Positions 36,779-44,923 of a stretch of 64,000 nucleotides of DNA are shown one piece after another; within the stretch, counting starts at the first letter, position 1, and every line of letters starts with the position of its first letter. Made by a program: the position numbers and the translations under genes. The notes beneath the pieces are model-generated. The model saw nothing but the letters and a program-made list of their open reading frames with translations. It was not told the DNA's origin and did not search any database. Source of the stretch: Marinobacter halotolerans (GTDB taxonomy: Bacteria; Pseudomonadota; Gammaproteobacteria; Pseudomonadales; Oleiphilaceae); NCBI RefSeq assembly GCF_008795985.1, contig NZ_VMHP01000001.1, positions 1,054,001 to 1,118,000 of the forward strand, given 5' to 3'.

Positions 36779-37450
36779 ATGCAGAATTACTGGGCGGAGT
36801 TTCTGACGGTGGCGCTGGTTCACCTGCTGGCGGTGGCAAGCCCGGGCCCGGACTTTGCGGTGATGCTGCGCCAGGCCCTGTGCCAGAGCAGGCGCAATGC
36901 GCTGCTGACCGCTTTCGGCATTGGCGCGGGGATTCTGGTGCACGTGTGCTATTCCCTGCTGGGCATCGGGCTGCTGATCCAGCAGTCGGTGGTGCTTTTC
37001 AGCGTTCTGAAGGTGATGGGCGCGCTTTACCTGACGTGGATTGCCATCCAGTGCCTGAAGGCCCGGGCCGGCGGCATTTACGTGGACACCCAGCCCCGCG
37101 TGGCGCAATCCGGCTTTGCGGCCCTGCGCCTGGGATTCCTGACCAATACGCTTAACCCCAAGGCGACACTGTTCTTTGTGTCACTGTTCTCGGTGGTGAT
37201 CAGCCCCGGCACGCCGGTTGCCCTGCAGGCGGGCTACGGCATCTACATGGCGCTGGCCACCGGGCTGTGGTTTGCCCTGGTCGCCGTGTTTTTCACCCTC
37301 GAGCGGGTGCGCAAAAGCTTCAACCGCTTCGGCCACTGGCTGGACCGGCTGATGGGCGGCGTGCTGCTGTTACTGGCCGGGCAGCTGCTGTTTTCTACAG
37401 TAAGCGGATCAGAGCCTCCGTCTGGTCCCATCCCAGGCACGGATCGGTAA
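36779..37450 (+). CDS. LysE/RhtB-family amino-acid exporter
   Basis: A 223-aa membrane protein with about six helices and the family signature ASPGPDFAVMLRQAL near the N-terminus, then GIGAGILVHVCYSLLG and FLTNTLNPKATLFFVSLF. I take ATG 36779 as start because the family normally begins a few residues before the first helix (QNYWAEFLTVALVHLL). It should export an amino acid or homoserine-lactone-like compound. The last 56 bases overlap the end of the convergent DAHP synthase gene. Confidence 0.88.
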   Translation: MQNYWAEFLTVALVHLLAVASPGPDFAVMLRQALCQSRRNALLTAFGIGAGILVHVCYSLLGIGLLIQQSVVLFSVLKVMGALYLTWIAIQCLKARAGGIYVDTQPRVAQSGFAALRLGFLTNTLNPKATLFFVSLFSVVISPGTPVALQAGYGIYMALATGLWFALVAVFFTLERVRKSFNRFGHWLDRLMGGVLLLLAGQLLFSTVSGSEPPSGPIPGTDR

Positions 37451-38453
37451 TCGAGCAGCCGTAGAGCAGTTCCCCGCCGTCGCTCTGGCGGCCCGGCTCC
37501 AGGAAGCTTTCCAGCATCAGCCCGCGAATTCCGCTATTGCCGGCATTGCGCTGGGCGATTACGTCTCTGGCAATATCCATCTGGCGTTCGTGTTGTTTGC
37601 AGGCATTGTCGTGGCTGCAGTCCACCATCACCGAGGTTGAAACCCCGCCTGCGTCCAGCGCCGCCATGGCCTCGCGGATGCTGTCGGCGTCGTAGTTGGT
37701 GATGCCTCGGCCACCGCGCAGTACCAGGTGGGTGTCCGGGTTACCCGGGGTGTTGAGCATGGCCGGGGCGCCGTTTTCGCCGATACCGAAATGCTGGTGC
37801 GGGTGGCCGGCGGATTTCATGGCATTCACCGCAACCCCTACCGTGCCATCGGTGCCGTTCTTGAAGCCCACGGGCATGGGCAGGCCGCTGGCCATTTCCC
37901 GATGCACCTGGGATTCGGTGGTGCGCGCGCCGATGGCGGTCCAACTGACCAGGTCCCCCAGGTAGTCCATGGCGAAGGGGCTCAGTGCTTCGGTGGCAAT
38001 GGGCAGGCCCATTTCGGCCAGGTTCAACAACAGCCGGCGCGAGCGAACCAGGCCCTCGTTCAGGTCGCCCTGGCCGGTGCGGTCCGGGTCATACAACAGG
38101 CCTTTCCAGCCTACGGTAGTGCGGGGCTTTTCCAGGTAGGCCCGCATCACGATCAGGAAGCGGTCGCTGACCTCATCGGCCAGCTTGCTGAGCTTTGCAC
38201 CGTATTCCAGCGCCGCCACTTCGTCATGGATGGAGCAAGGCCCCATGACGATCAGCAGCCGCGAGTCCTCGCCCCTTAGAATGCGTCGCACGGCGTCGCG
38301 CTGTTCGGCAATCCGGGCCTGTACGTCCGCAGGCACGGGGAACTCCCGCCTAAGCTGCCCCGGAGTGGGCAGGGGCGTGGCCGCTGCGGTGCCCGTGGTT
38401 TCCTGCTGAGCCTGGGTTGCGGTCAGCGCGTCAATGCTGGTTGGCATGTTCAT
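37395..38453 (-). CDS. Class I 3-deoxy-7-phosphoheptulonate (DAHP) synthase
   Basis: First enzyme of aromatic amino-acid synthesis, condensing phosphoenolpyruvate and erythrose 4-phosphate. The 352-aa protein has the AroF/G/H signatures: LLIVMGPCSIHD, RAYLEKPRTTVGWKGLLYDP, ARTTESQVHREMASGLPMPV, GFKNGTDG and VMVDCSHDNA, with the metal-binding C, H, E and D. Which paralogue (aroF, G or H) it is cannot be decided from sequence alone. A 20-residue polar N-terminal extension precedes the family start. It has a promoter, an aromatic leader peptide and a terminator upstream, so it is likely controlled by attenuation in addition to feedback inhibition. Confidence 0.94.
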   Translation of the reverse strand: MNMPTSIDALTATQAQQETTGTAAATPLPTPGQLRREFPVPADVQARIAEQRDAVRRILRGEDSRLLIVMGPCSIHDEVAALEYGAKLSKLADEVSDRFLIVMRAYLEKPRTTVGWKGLLYDPDRTGQGDLNEGLVRSRRLLLNLAEMGLPIATEALSPFAMDYLGDLVSWTAIGARTTESQVHREMASGLPMPVGFKNGTDGTVGVAVNAMKSAGHPHQHFGIGENGAPAMLNTPGNPDTHLVLRGGRGITNYDADSIREAMAALDAGGVSTSVMVDCSHDNACKQHERQMDIARDVIAQRNAGNSGIRGLMLESFLEPGRQSDGGELLYGCSITDPCLGWDQTEALIRLL

Positions 38454-38486
38454 TTTTATTGGGTCCTGTTTCCCTGTGTCCGAATC

Positions 38487-38526
38487 AAAAAAGCCCCGGC
38501 TGGGCTGGCTACCAGTCGGGGCTTTT
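38487..38526 (-). terminator. Attenuator terminator hairpin before DAHP synthase
   Basis: On the minus strand AAAAGCCCCG and CGGGGCTTTT are complementary and enclose an 18-base loop; the hairpin is followed by a U-run (38492-38487). It lies between the aromatic leader peptide and the synthase start, about 34 bases before ATG 38453, so transcription would stop before the gene unless an alternative fold forms. A second hairpin, GGCAGCC/GGCTGCC (about 38536-38562), precedes it. Confidence 0.85.
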
Positions 38527-38593
38527 CGAGTCCGGTGGCAGCCTGGTTAGGTGCCGGGCTGCCTTCCTCGTTATTCAGTCGTTCAAGACGTTT

Positions 38594-38728
38594 CTAACGG
38601 CGGCCCGGGCTGTGGCTAAAATAGCCATAACCAAACCACCAGAAAAACACAGCAGCGACTGCAGCCATCGGTTCATGACCGAAAGCTTTCAGTTTGTTCA
38701 ATTGACAGATCGCGTGTGTTGTCTTCAT
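38594..38728 (-). CDS. Aromatic-rich leader peptide of DAHP synthase
   Basis: A 44-codon frame from ATG 38728 to TAG 38594 contains the run FFWWFGYGYF at residues 28-37: four Phe, two Trp and two Tyr codons in ten positions, before a terminator and a DAHP synthase gene. This is the layout of amino-acid attenuators such as trpL and pheL, here able to sense all three aromatic amino acids. An inner ATG at 38668 gives a 24-residue version of more usual leader length. No strong Shine-Dalgarno precedes either ATG, and the predicted transcript would begin almost at 38728, so the true start is open. An overlapping frame (MNRWLQSLL) lacks the aromatic run. Confidence 0.75.
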   Translation of the reverse strand: MKTTHAICQLNKLKAFGHEPMAAVAAVFFWWFGYGYFSHSPGRR

Positions 38729-38735
38729 GCTTTTT

Positions 38736-38765
38736 AATATAACCCCCGTGTTCGCGGGATTGCAA
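38736..38765 (-). promoter_or_regulatory. Candidate promoter of the DAHP synthase transcript
   Basis: TTGCAA (38765-38760), 18 bases, TATATT (38741-38736) on the minus strand. The expected start of transcription is within a few bases of ATG 38728, so the leader would be almost leaderless. The pair lies inside the gap between the secretin-like gene and the synthase, close to the divergent gene's own start at 38783. Confidence 0.5.
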
Positions 38766-38782
38766 CCGCTTTGGAGAAAGCC

Positions 38783-39562
38783 ATGCGCCTTCCTTTTATA
38801 GTTGCGGCTTTGATGGCTGTTCTGATGGCCGGCCTGGCCAACCCTCTAATGGCCGCCCCGGAAGCGCGGCAATACGAATTAAGCCAGCGTTCGGCCGCTG
38901 ATGTGGCACAGCAGCTCCGCGATCTCTACCCCGGCGATGAGCTTACCGTATCCAGCCAGGGCCAGCAGTTGATCGTGCGGGCCGAGCCCCGGGTGCTGGA
39001 TGAAATCGGCCAGCTGATTGAAACCATGGATGTAGCCCCGGTGCAGATGCGTATTTCCGTGCGCTCGGTGAACGACAGTATGGGCAAGCAGGGGGGCAGC
39101 GGAATCACCATCACCAACGACCAGGTAAATGTGCAGGCGACCCGCAAAACCATCTCAACCCAGCAGACCCGACAGCGTTCGCTGATGGTTCAGGAAGGTC
39201 AGTCGGCCCAGATTACTTCCGGCCAGGTGCGGGCCCTGCCCATGGCCATTCGCGGCGGGCGTAATCCGGCGGTATTTCTGGAACAGGTGGAAACCCGCAG
39301 CGGGTTTATTGTCAGCCCGCAGGTGATTTCCGACAGAGCGATCGAGCTGAGCATTGTCTCGTTTGAGGAGGAACCAGACAGCGGCGTGCCCGGCTATGAA
39401 ACCGAAGCCCTGATGACCATCCGCCGGGTAGAGCCGGGGCAGTGGGTATCACTGGGCAGCACGCGCGAGACGGTATCCGGACAGCAGTCCGGCATCGTCT
39501 ACAGCACCGGCCAGGACAGCAAGGGCTCAACCTCCTATGAGGTTCGGGTGGACCTTCTTTAA
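38783..39562 (+). CDS. Secretin-N-like periplasmic protein, unknown function
   Basis: A 259-aa exported protein. ATG 38783 follows GGAG by 8 bases and begins a signal peptide (LPFIVAALMAVLMAGLANPLMAAP). Residues about 30-75 (YELSQRSAADVAQQLRDLYP then LIVRAEPRVLDEIGQLIETMD) are a NolW/secretin short domain, as found in type II and III secretin N-termini, but the pore-forming secretin domain is missing. The C-terminal part has the beta-rich features RSGFIVSPQVISDRAIELSIVSFEEEP. No secretion genes are nearby. It is divergent from the DAHP synthase gene. Confidence 0.75.
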   Translation: MRLPFIVAALMAVLMAGLANPLMAAPEARQYELSQRSAADVAQQLRDLYPGDELTVSSQGQQLIVRAEPRVLDEIGQLIETMDVAPVQMRISVRSVNDSMGKQGGSGITITNDQVNVQATRKTISTQQTRQRSLMVQEGQSAQITSGQVRALPMAIRGGRNPAVFLEQVETRSGFIVSPQVISDRAIELSIVSFEEEPDSGVPGYETEALMTIRRVEPGQWVSLGSTRETVSGQQSGIVYSTGQDSKGSTSYEVRVDLL

Positions 39563-39569
39563 ACGGGGG

Positions 39570-40109
39570 TCAGGCGGCAGACGAACAGTGCTTTAGCATG
39601 ACGCTTTTGGCTTCGTTGATTTTCGCAGCCAGGTAGTCGTTCCCGCCGCGGTCCGGGTGCATTTTCTGGATCAACCGGCGGTGGGCGGCGATGATTTCCT
39701 CGCGGCTGGCGGCCGGAGTCAGGCCCAGAGTGTCGCAGGCTTCATCCAGGCCCATCCCGCCGTAACTGGCCGTGGTTCTTCGCCCCGAGCCATGGCCTTC
39801 GGCCCCGTTTGCGCCCTCAGCGCCGTTCTGTCCGCCCGACTGTGACTGGTTCTGGCCTGTCATCCGCCGGACCATGGGCATGAATTTCAGCAGCATCGGC
39901 AGTTTTCGCAGCAGTGGCAGCAGCGCGGCAACCGCAGCCGTCAGCACATGAACCCGGCCTGTCAAAACCATGAAAACAAGCAGTGCACCACCAACCACCA
40001 GAACCATCTTCCAGGCGGCGGTTTTCTTTTTCTCTGCACTCAGGGCGCCCCACCGCTTGAGAATAACGAACACGGCAATGGTGAGGGCAATTCCAAGTAT
40101 CCAGTGCAT
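39570..40109 (-). CDS. Membrane-anchored DnaJ-domain protein
   Basis: A 179-aa protein with N-terminal membrane helices (WILGIALTIAVFVILKRWG and MVLVVGGALLVFMVLTGRV, and possibly a third at about 55-73), a low-complexity linker rich in Gly, Asn and Gln, and a C-terminal J-domain from about residue 120 (DEACDTLGLTPAASREEI ... LIQKMHPDRGGNDYLAAKIN). The HPD motif needed to stimulate DnaK is intact. It resembles membrane J-proteins of the Pam18/Tim14-like pattern in layout. It converges on the secretin-like gene with a gap of 7 bases. Confidence 0.85.
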   Translation of the reverse strand: MHWILGIALTIAVFVILKRWGALSAEKKKTAAWKMVLVVGGALLVFMVLTGRVHVLTAAVAALLPLLRKLPMLLKFMPMVRRMTGQNQSQSGGQNGAEGANGAEGHGSGRRTTASYGGMGLDEACDTLGLTPAASREEIIAAHRRLIQKMHPDRGGNDYLAAKINEAKSVMLKHCSSAA

Positions 40110-40303
40110 GAACTAATCCTGTTGATGGGCGTAAACGTAGACACGTGCCGCTTATAGTATGCCTGTCATACAGCTGCATTACGGTTGTCTGAAACTCGCA
40201 GTAATTGTACGCATTTCCACGGACAAGTCAGTGACAGCGTGCTCGCGCGTTGTATAGGATGCTATTCTTTACTCTTTTATAAATTCTGACCAGGATTTCA
40301 GCT

Positions 40304-41404
40304 ATGCGCACCGCTTCCCGCTTTGTGATCGTCATCATCGTCCTTGGTGCCGTTCTTGGCGGCATCTTTGGCTACAAGTTCTACCAGTTCGGCCAGATGC
40401 AGGAACAGATGTCCCAGCCCCAGCCGCCCACCCAGATTGCGGCCACCGAAGCCATTACCGAGAGCTGGACCCTCGCGGTGAAGGCGGTTGGCAGCATTGA
40501 AGCGGTAAACGGTATTGGCGTTGCCAACGAACTGCCCGGCGTTGTTGAAGAGATTAACTTCGAATCCGGCGACACCGTCAAGCGGGGTGATGTGCTGGTG
40601 CGGCTGAATGCTGAAATTGACGAGGCAGCCGTGCGCACCCGTCGCGCCGAAGCACAGCTGGCGGCCCAGGAGTTCCAGCGGATTTCCGACCTTCTGCCCA
40701 AGCGGGCGGTGTCCCAGTCCCAGTACGATGAAGCCAAAGCCAACTTCGACGCCGCCAAGGCTCGGGTTAATGAAGCAGAGGCGCAGCTGAACAAGAAGAC
40801 CATCCGTGCACCCTTCGATGGCACCCTCGGCATCCGCATGGTCGACCAGGGCGAGTATATTCCCACCGGCACGTCGATTGTGGAAATCAACATGCTGGAT
40901 CCCATCTATGTGGACTACACCCTCTCGGAGCGGGATCTGCCCAAGGTAGCCACAGGTTACCCGGTGGTTGCCACCGTGGCAGCCGTTCCCAATGAAACCT
41001 TCGAGGGTAAGGTCACCGCCATCAACACCTCGGTGAACCCGCAAACCCGTACCGTGCGCGTACGCGCCACCCTGGACAACTCGGAGAACCGCCTGCGCCC
41101 GGGCATGTTCGCCACCATCCAGACACGCCAACCGGCTGATGACCAGGTAGTTACGGTGCCCCGCACCGCAATCTCCTATAACACCTATGGCGACTTTGTA
41201 TTCGTGGTTGAAGAGAACGACGAAGGCCAGAAGGTGGTCAACCGCCGCACCGTCAAAACCGGTGAAACCCGCGACACCCGGGCAGCGGTGCTTTCCGGCC
41301 TGGAGGCCGGCGAAACCGTGGTTGCCAAGGGTCTGCTCCGTCTGCGTGCCGGCCAGCAGGTCGAGATACAGGAAGACGGGCAAGCGCAGGAGGCATCTGA
41401 GTAA
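40304..41404 (+). CDS. RND efflux periplasmic adaptor (membrane fusion protein)
   Basis: Inner-membrane-anchored adaptor of 366 aa, with an N-terminal uncleaved anchor (FVIVIIVLGAVLGGIFGYKF). The lipoyl/barrel and hairpin segments are recognisable: INFESGDTVKRGDVLVRLNA, AKANFDAAKARVNEAEAQL and the second lipoyl half KKTIRAPFDGTLGIRMVDQGEYIP. It overlaps the pump gene by one base (TAATG). It would bridge the pump to an outer-membrane channel, which is not encoded here. Confidence 0.93.
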   Translation: MRTASRFVIVIIVLGAVLGGIFGYKFYQFGQMQEQMSQPQPPTQIAATEAITESWTLAVKAVGSIEAVNGIGVANELPGVVEEINFESGDTVKRGDVLVRLNAEIDEAAVRTRRAEAQLAAQEFQRISDLLPKRAVSQSQYDEAKANFDAAKARVNEAEAQLNKKTIRAPFDGTLGIRMVDQGEYIPTGTSIVEINMLDPIYVDYTLSERDLPKVATGYPVVATVAAVPNETFEGKVTAINTSVNPQTRTVRVRATLDNSENRLRPGMFATIQTRQPADDQVVTVPRTAISYNTYGDFVFVVEENDEGQKVVNRRTVKTGETRDTRAAVLSGLEAGETVVAKGLLRLRAGQQVEIQEDGQAQEASE

Positions 41405-44400
41405 TGCGATTCACCGACATATTTATCCACCGTCCGGTTCTCGCGACGGTGGTCAGCCTTCTGATACTCCTGCTGGGCGCCCGGGCAGCCCTGGAAATGG
41501 AAATCCGTCAGTATCCGGAACTGGAAAGCACCACCGTCACGGTGACTACCGCGTACCCGGGCGCCAGTTCCGACCTGATCAAGGGTTTTATCACCACACC
41601 GCTGCAGCAGGCCATAGCCGAAGCCAGTGGTATTGATTACCTGACCTCCACCAGTTCCCAGGGCACCTCCACCATCGAGGCCAAGATGGAACTGAACTAC
41701 GACGCCAACGCGGCGCTGGCGGAAATTCAGGCCAAGGTGGCCAGCCAGCGCAACGTGCTGCCCGCGGAAGCTCAGGACCCGGTGATCACCTCCACCACCG
41801 GTGACTCCACCGCCCTGATGTACATCGCCTTCTACAGCGAAGAGCTGGCGGTACCGCAGATTACCGATTATCTGACCCGGGTCGTGCAGCCCAAGTTGCA
41901 GGCACTGCCGGGCGTTGGCAAGGCGGAGCTGCTGGGCCGCACCTTTGCCCTGCGGGTATGGTTGAACCCCGAACGCCTGGCGGCGGTGGACATGACGCCC
42001 CAGGAAGTGGTCGCCAAACTGCGAGCCAACAACTACCAGGCAGCGGTGGGCAACACCAAGGGCACCTACACCGAAATCAGCATGACCAGCGATACGGATA
42101 TTGCCGATCCGGAGAAGTTCCGCAACCTGGTGGTCAAGCAGTTCGACGGATCCCAGATCCGCCTGCAGGACATCGCCCGGGTGGAATTGGGCTCACAGAC
42201 CTATGACCAGTTGGCCCTCTACAAGGGCCAGCCGGCGACCTACGTGGCCATTGAGCTGGCGCCGGGAGCCAACCCGCTGACCGTAGCCGGGCTGGTGAAA
42301 GACGAAATGCCGGGCATCAAAAGCCAGTTGCCCTCGGGTCTGAGCGCCCGTCTGGCGTACGACGCATCCGACTTTATCGAGGATTCCATCAACGAGGTCA
42401 TCAAGACCCTGCTGGAAGCCTTGATGATCGTTCTGGTGGTGGTGTTCCTGTGCCTCGGCTCTATTCGGGCTGCCATTGTACCGTCGGTGGCCGTACCACT
42501 GTCGCTGATCGGTGGTGCCTTTATCATGCTGGCGTTCGGCTTTTCCCTGAACCTGCTGACGCTGCTGTCGATGGTGCTGGCCATCGGCCTGGTGGTGGAC
42601 GACGCCATCATCGTGGTGGAAAACGTGCATCGACACATCGAGCAGGGGGAATCCCGCTTTGACGCCGCCATTCATGGCGCGCGGGAAATGGCCGTACCCA
42701 TTATCGCCATGACCACCACCCTGGTGGCGGTCTATGCGCCCATCGGTTTTATGGGCGGCCTGGTCGGCTCTCTGTTCACCGAATTCGCCTTTACCCTGGC
42801 CGGCGCCGTGGTGATTTCCGGCATCGTCGCACTGACCCTGTCACCGATGCTGTCGGGCAAGGTACTCAAGCCCCACGGTAACCCTGCGAAATTCGAGCAA
42901 ATGGTGGAGCGTACCTTCAACGGCCTTGCCAACGCCTACAAGTCGGCCCTGACCTCGCTGATGCAGACCAAATCCGTGGTGGTTTTCTTCGCAGTGGTGG
43001 TGCTGGGCTCTATCTATTTCATGGTGAACATGAGCCAGAGCGAACTGGCGCCGACGGAAGATCAGGGCATCCTGTTCTATCAGGGCCTGGGACCACAGAC
43101 GGCGACCCTGGACTACCTGCTTGAGCATGGCAATGAAGTCCAGAACCGGATGTCGACGGTGCCGGGTTACGAAGAAGACTTCATGATCATCGGCATTACC
43201 GGCCCCAACGCCGTGTTTGGCGGCTTCAAGATGGCCCCCTGGAGCCAGCGCGAGACCAGCCAGTTTGAAGTACAGCCGAAGCTGGCCGCCGAGCTGGATA
43301 AGGTAACCGGCCTGCAAACAGCCGTGTTCCCGCGTCCGTCCCTGCCCGGCTCCGGCGGCGGCCTGCCGTTCCAGTTCGTAATCACCACCGGTAACAGCTA
43401 CGAGCAGCTGAACGAAGTAGCGGACGAGCTGGTGGGCAAGGCCATGGGCAGTGGCAACTTCATGTTCCTGCAGAAGTCCATCAACTTTGACCGGCCCATC
43501 ACCCGCATCCAGGTGGACCGGGATCGCGTGGCTGATCTGGGGCTGTCCATGCAGGACATCGGCCAGACCCTGGCCAGCATGCTGGGCGGTGGTTACATCA
43601 ACCGTTTCAACATGGAAGGTCGGTCTTACCAGGTTATCCCCCAGGTGGATCAGCAGTTCCGCCTGGACGAGCAGAAGCTGAACGACTATCAGATTCGCAC
43701 CGACACCGGTGAGCTGGTGCCCCTGGGCAGCGTGGTGAGCTTTACCCGCGACGTTGAACCGTCGAACCGGACCCAGTTCAACCAGCAGAACTCGCTGACG
43801 GTTCAGGGTGTGGTGCAGCCCGGAGTGGCGGCGGGTACCGCCATGGACTACATGGAGAGCACCGCCGCGGAGATCTTCCCCCAGGGCTTCAGCTACGACT
43901 ACACCGGCCAGACCCGGCAGCTGGCCACCCAGGGCAGCGCCCTGGTGGTGACTTTCTTCCTGTCGCTGCTGGTGATCTATCTGGTGCTGGCGGCGCAGTT
44001 CGAAAGCTGGCGCGACCCGTTCATCATACTGGTGTCGGTGCCCATGTCGGTGGCCGGTGCCATGGCGTTCATCGTGCTTGGCTTTGCCACCATGAACATC
44101 TACACCCAGGTGGGACTGATCACGCTGATTGGTGTGGTGTCGAAGAACGGCATATTGATTGTCGAGTTCGCAAACCAGTTGCAGAAAGATCGCGGGCTGA
44201 ACAAGTTTGATGCAGTGATTGAAGCTGCGGCGATTCGCCTGCGGCCAATCATCATGACATCACTGGCGCTGATCTTCGCCATGGTGCCGCTGCTGATTGC
44301 CATCGGCCCGGGCGCGGAAAGCCGCTTTGCCATCGGCCTGACCATCAGTGCAGGCCTTGGCATCGGTACGCTGTTCACCATCTTCGTGCTGCCGGCGTTC

Positions 44401-44448
44401 TATATCCTTCTGGGCCGGGATCACAACGCCCAGCCCGCCGCTTCATGA
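41404..44448 (+). CDS. RND-family efflux pump, HAE1 type
   Basis: Proton-driven multidrug-type exporter of 1014 aa with the usual twelve helices and two large periplasmic domains. The conserved opening RFTDIFIHRPVLATVVSLLI, the periplasmic AIAEASGIDYLTSTSSQGTS and the helix-4 proton-relay aspartates D399/D400 (VVDDAIIVVENVHRH) are present, with GPGAESRFAIGLTISAGLGI near the end. Related pumps (AcrB, MexB, MdtB/C) export drugs, detergents or bile salts; the substrate range here is unknown. No regulator is adjacent. The downstream DUF3301 gene overlaps its stop. Confidence 0.95.
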   Translation: MRFTDIFIHRPVLATVVSLLILLLGARAALEMEIRQYPELESTTVTVTTAYPGASSDLIKGFITTPLQQAIAEASGIDYLTSTSSQGTSTIEAKMELNYDANAALAEIQAKVASQRNVLPAEAQDPVITSTTGDSTALMYIAFYSEELAVPQITDYLTRVVQPKLQALPGVGKAELLGRTFALRVWLNPERLAAVDMTPQEVVAKLRANNYQAAVGNTKGTYTEISMTSDTDIADPEKFRNLVVKQFDGSQIRLQDIARVELGSQTYDQLALYKGQPATYVAIELAPGANPLTVAGLVKDEMPGIKSQLPSGLSARLAYDASDFIEDSINEVIKTLLEALMIVLVVVFLCLGSIRAAIVPSVAVPLSLIGGAFIMLAFGFSLNLLTLLSMVLAIGLVVDDAIIVVENVHRHIEQGESRFDAAIHGAREMAVPIIAMTTTLVAVYAPIGFMGGLVGSLFTEFAFTLAGAVVISGIVALTLSPMLSGKVLKPHGNPAKFEQMVERTFNGLANAYKSALTSLMQTKSVVVFFAVVVLGSIYFMVNMSQSELAPTEDQGILFYQGLGPQTATLDYLLEHGNEVQNRMSTVPGYEEDFMIIGITGPNAVFGGFKMAPWSQRETSQFEVQPKLAAELDKVTGLQTAVFPRPSLPGSGGGLPFQFVITTGNSYEQLNEVADELVGKAMGSGNFMFLQKSINFDRPITRIQVDRDRVADLGLSMQDIGQTLASMLGGGYINRFNMEGRSYQVIPQVDQQFRLDEQKLNDYQIRTDTGELVPLGSVVSFTRDVEPSNRTQFNQQNSLTVQGVVQPGVAAGTAMDYMESTAAEIFPQGFSYDYTGQTRQLATQGSALVVTFFLSLLVIYLVLAAQFESWRDPFIILVSVPMSVAGAMAFIVLGFATMNIYTQVGLITLIGVVSKNGILIVEFANQLQKDRGLNKFDAVIEAAAIRLRPIIMTSLALIFAMVPLLIAIGPGAESRFAIGLTISAGLGIGTLFTIFVLPAFYILLGRDHNAQPAAS

Positions 44449-44768
44449 CGCTGAGCAATCTGTTCTGGATTTTTGTGGCCGGCTTCGCCATCTGGTATTG
44501 GTGGCGAAGCAAGGCCATAAAAGATTCGGTTCTGCAGGCGGCCAAACGCTACTGTGATTCCATGGATGTCATGCTTCTGGACGACGCCGTGTATCTGCGC
44601 GGCCTCTGGTTCAAGCGCGACGACCGGGGCAGCCTGCGGGTCTGGCGGCGCTTCATGTTCGATTTCACCGTGACCGGTGAAGAACGCTACCAGGGGCGCA
44701 TCATCATGCTGGGCCAGCGCATCATCCACAGCGAACTGGAGCCCCACCGGTTTGGCCCTTTCCACTGA
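44445..44768 (+). CDS. DUF3301 family small membrane protein
   Basis: A 107-aa protein whose start overlaps the RND pump stop by 4 bases (ATGA). One N-terminal helix (LSNLFWIFVAGFAIWYWWRS) is followed by a conserved polar domain (AKRYCDSMDVMLLDDAVYLRG, WRRFMFDFTVTGEERYQGRI). This is the DUF3301 pattern, function unknown. The coupling to the pump suggests co-expression but not necessarily a role in efflux. Confidence 0.85.
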   Translation: MTLSNLFWIFVAGFAIWYWWRSKAIKDSVLQAAKRYCDSMDVMLLDDAVYLRGLWFKRDDRGSLRVWRRFMFDFTVTGEERYQGRIIMLGQRIIHSELEPHRFGPFH

Positions 44769-44821
44769 TTCTTTCCTGACTCCCCTTTAAATCCGCTGTC
44801 AGCGGCACCTCCCCCAAATGG

Positions 44822-44847
44822 GCGATTCTTACTTCTGCCCGAATCGC
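44822..44847. promoter_or_regulatory. Inverted repeat upstream of lipase gene
   Basis: GCGATTC (44822-44828) and GAATCGC (44841-44847) are perfect inverted 7-base arms with a 12-base spacer, 76 bases upstream of the lipase start. The spacing suits binding of a dimeric regulator on one face of DNA, and a terminator is unlikely because no U-tract follows. Confidence 0.3.
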
Positions 44848-44923
44848 AAATAATCGTTAGTGCATTGGCGACGAAGGCCTCCTATTCCGGAGAGCCAACC
44901 GACAAAAACAACAGGAGTCAACC

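Noticed and set aside
38560-38682. Overlapping frame MNRWLQSLL in the DAHP synthase leader as the real leader peptide
   Set aside because: It has only one Trp and no aromatic run, whereas the other frame has eight aromatic codons in ten; it could still be translated but does not explain attenuation.
40298-41383. 361-codon minus-strand frame across the RND adaptor gene
   Set aside because: Antisense of an unambiguous adaptor gene; no ribosome site or motif.
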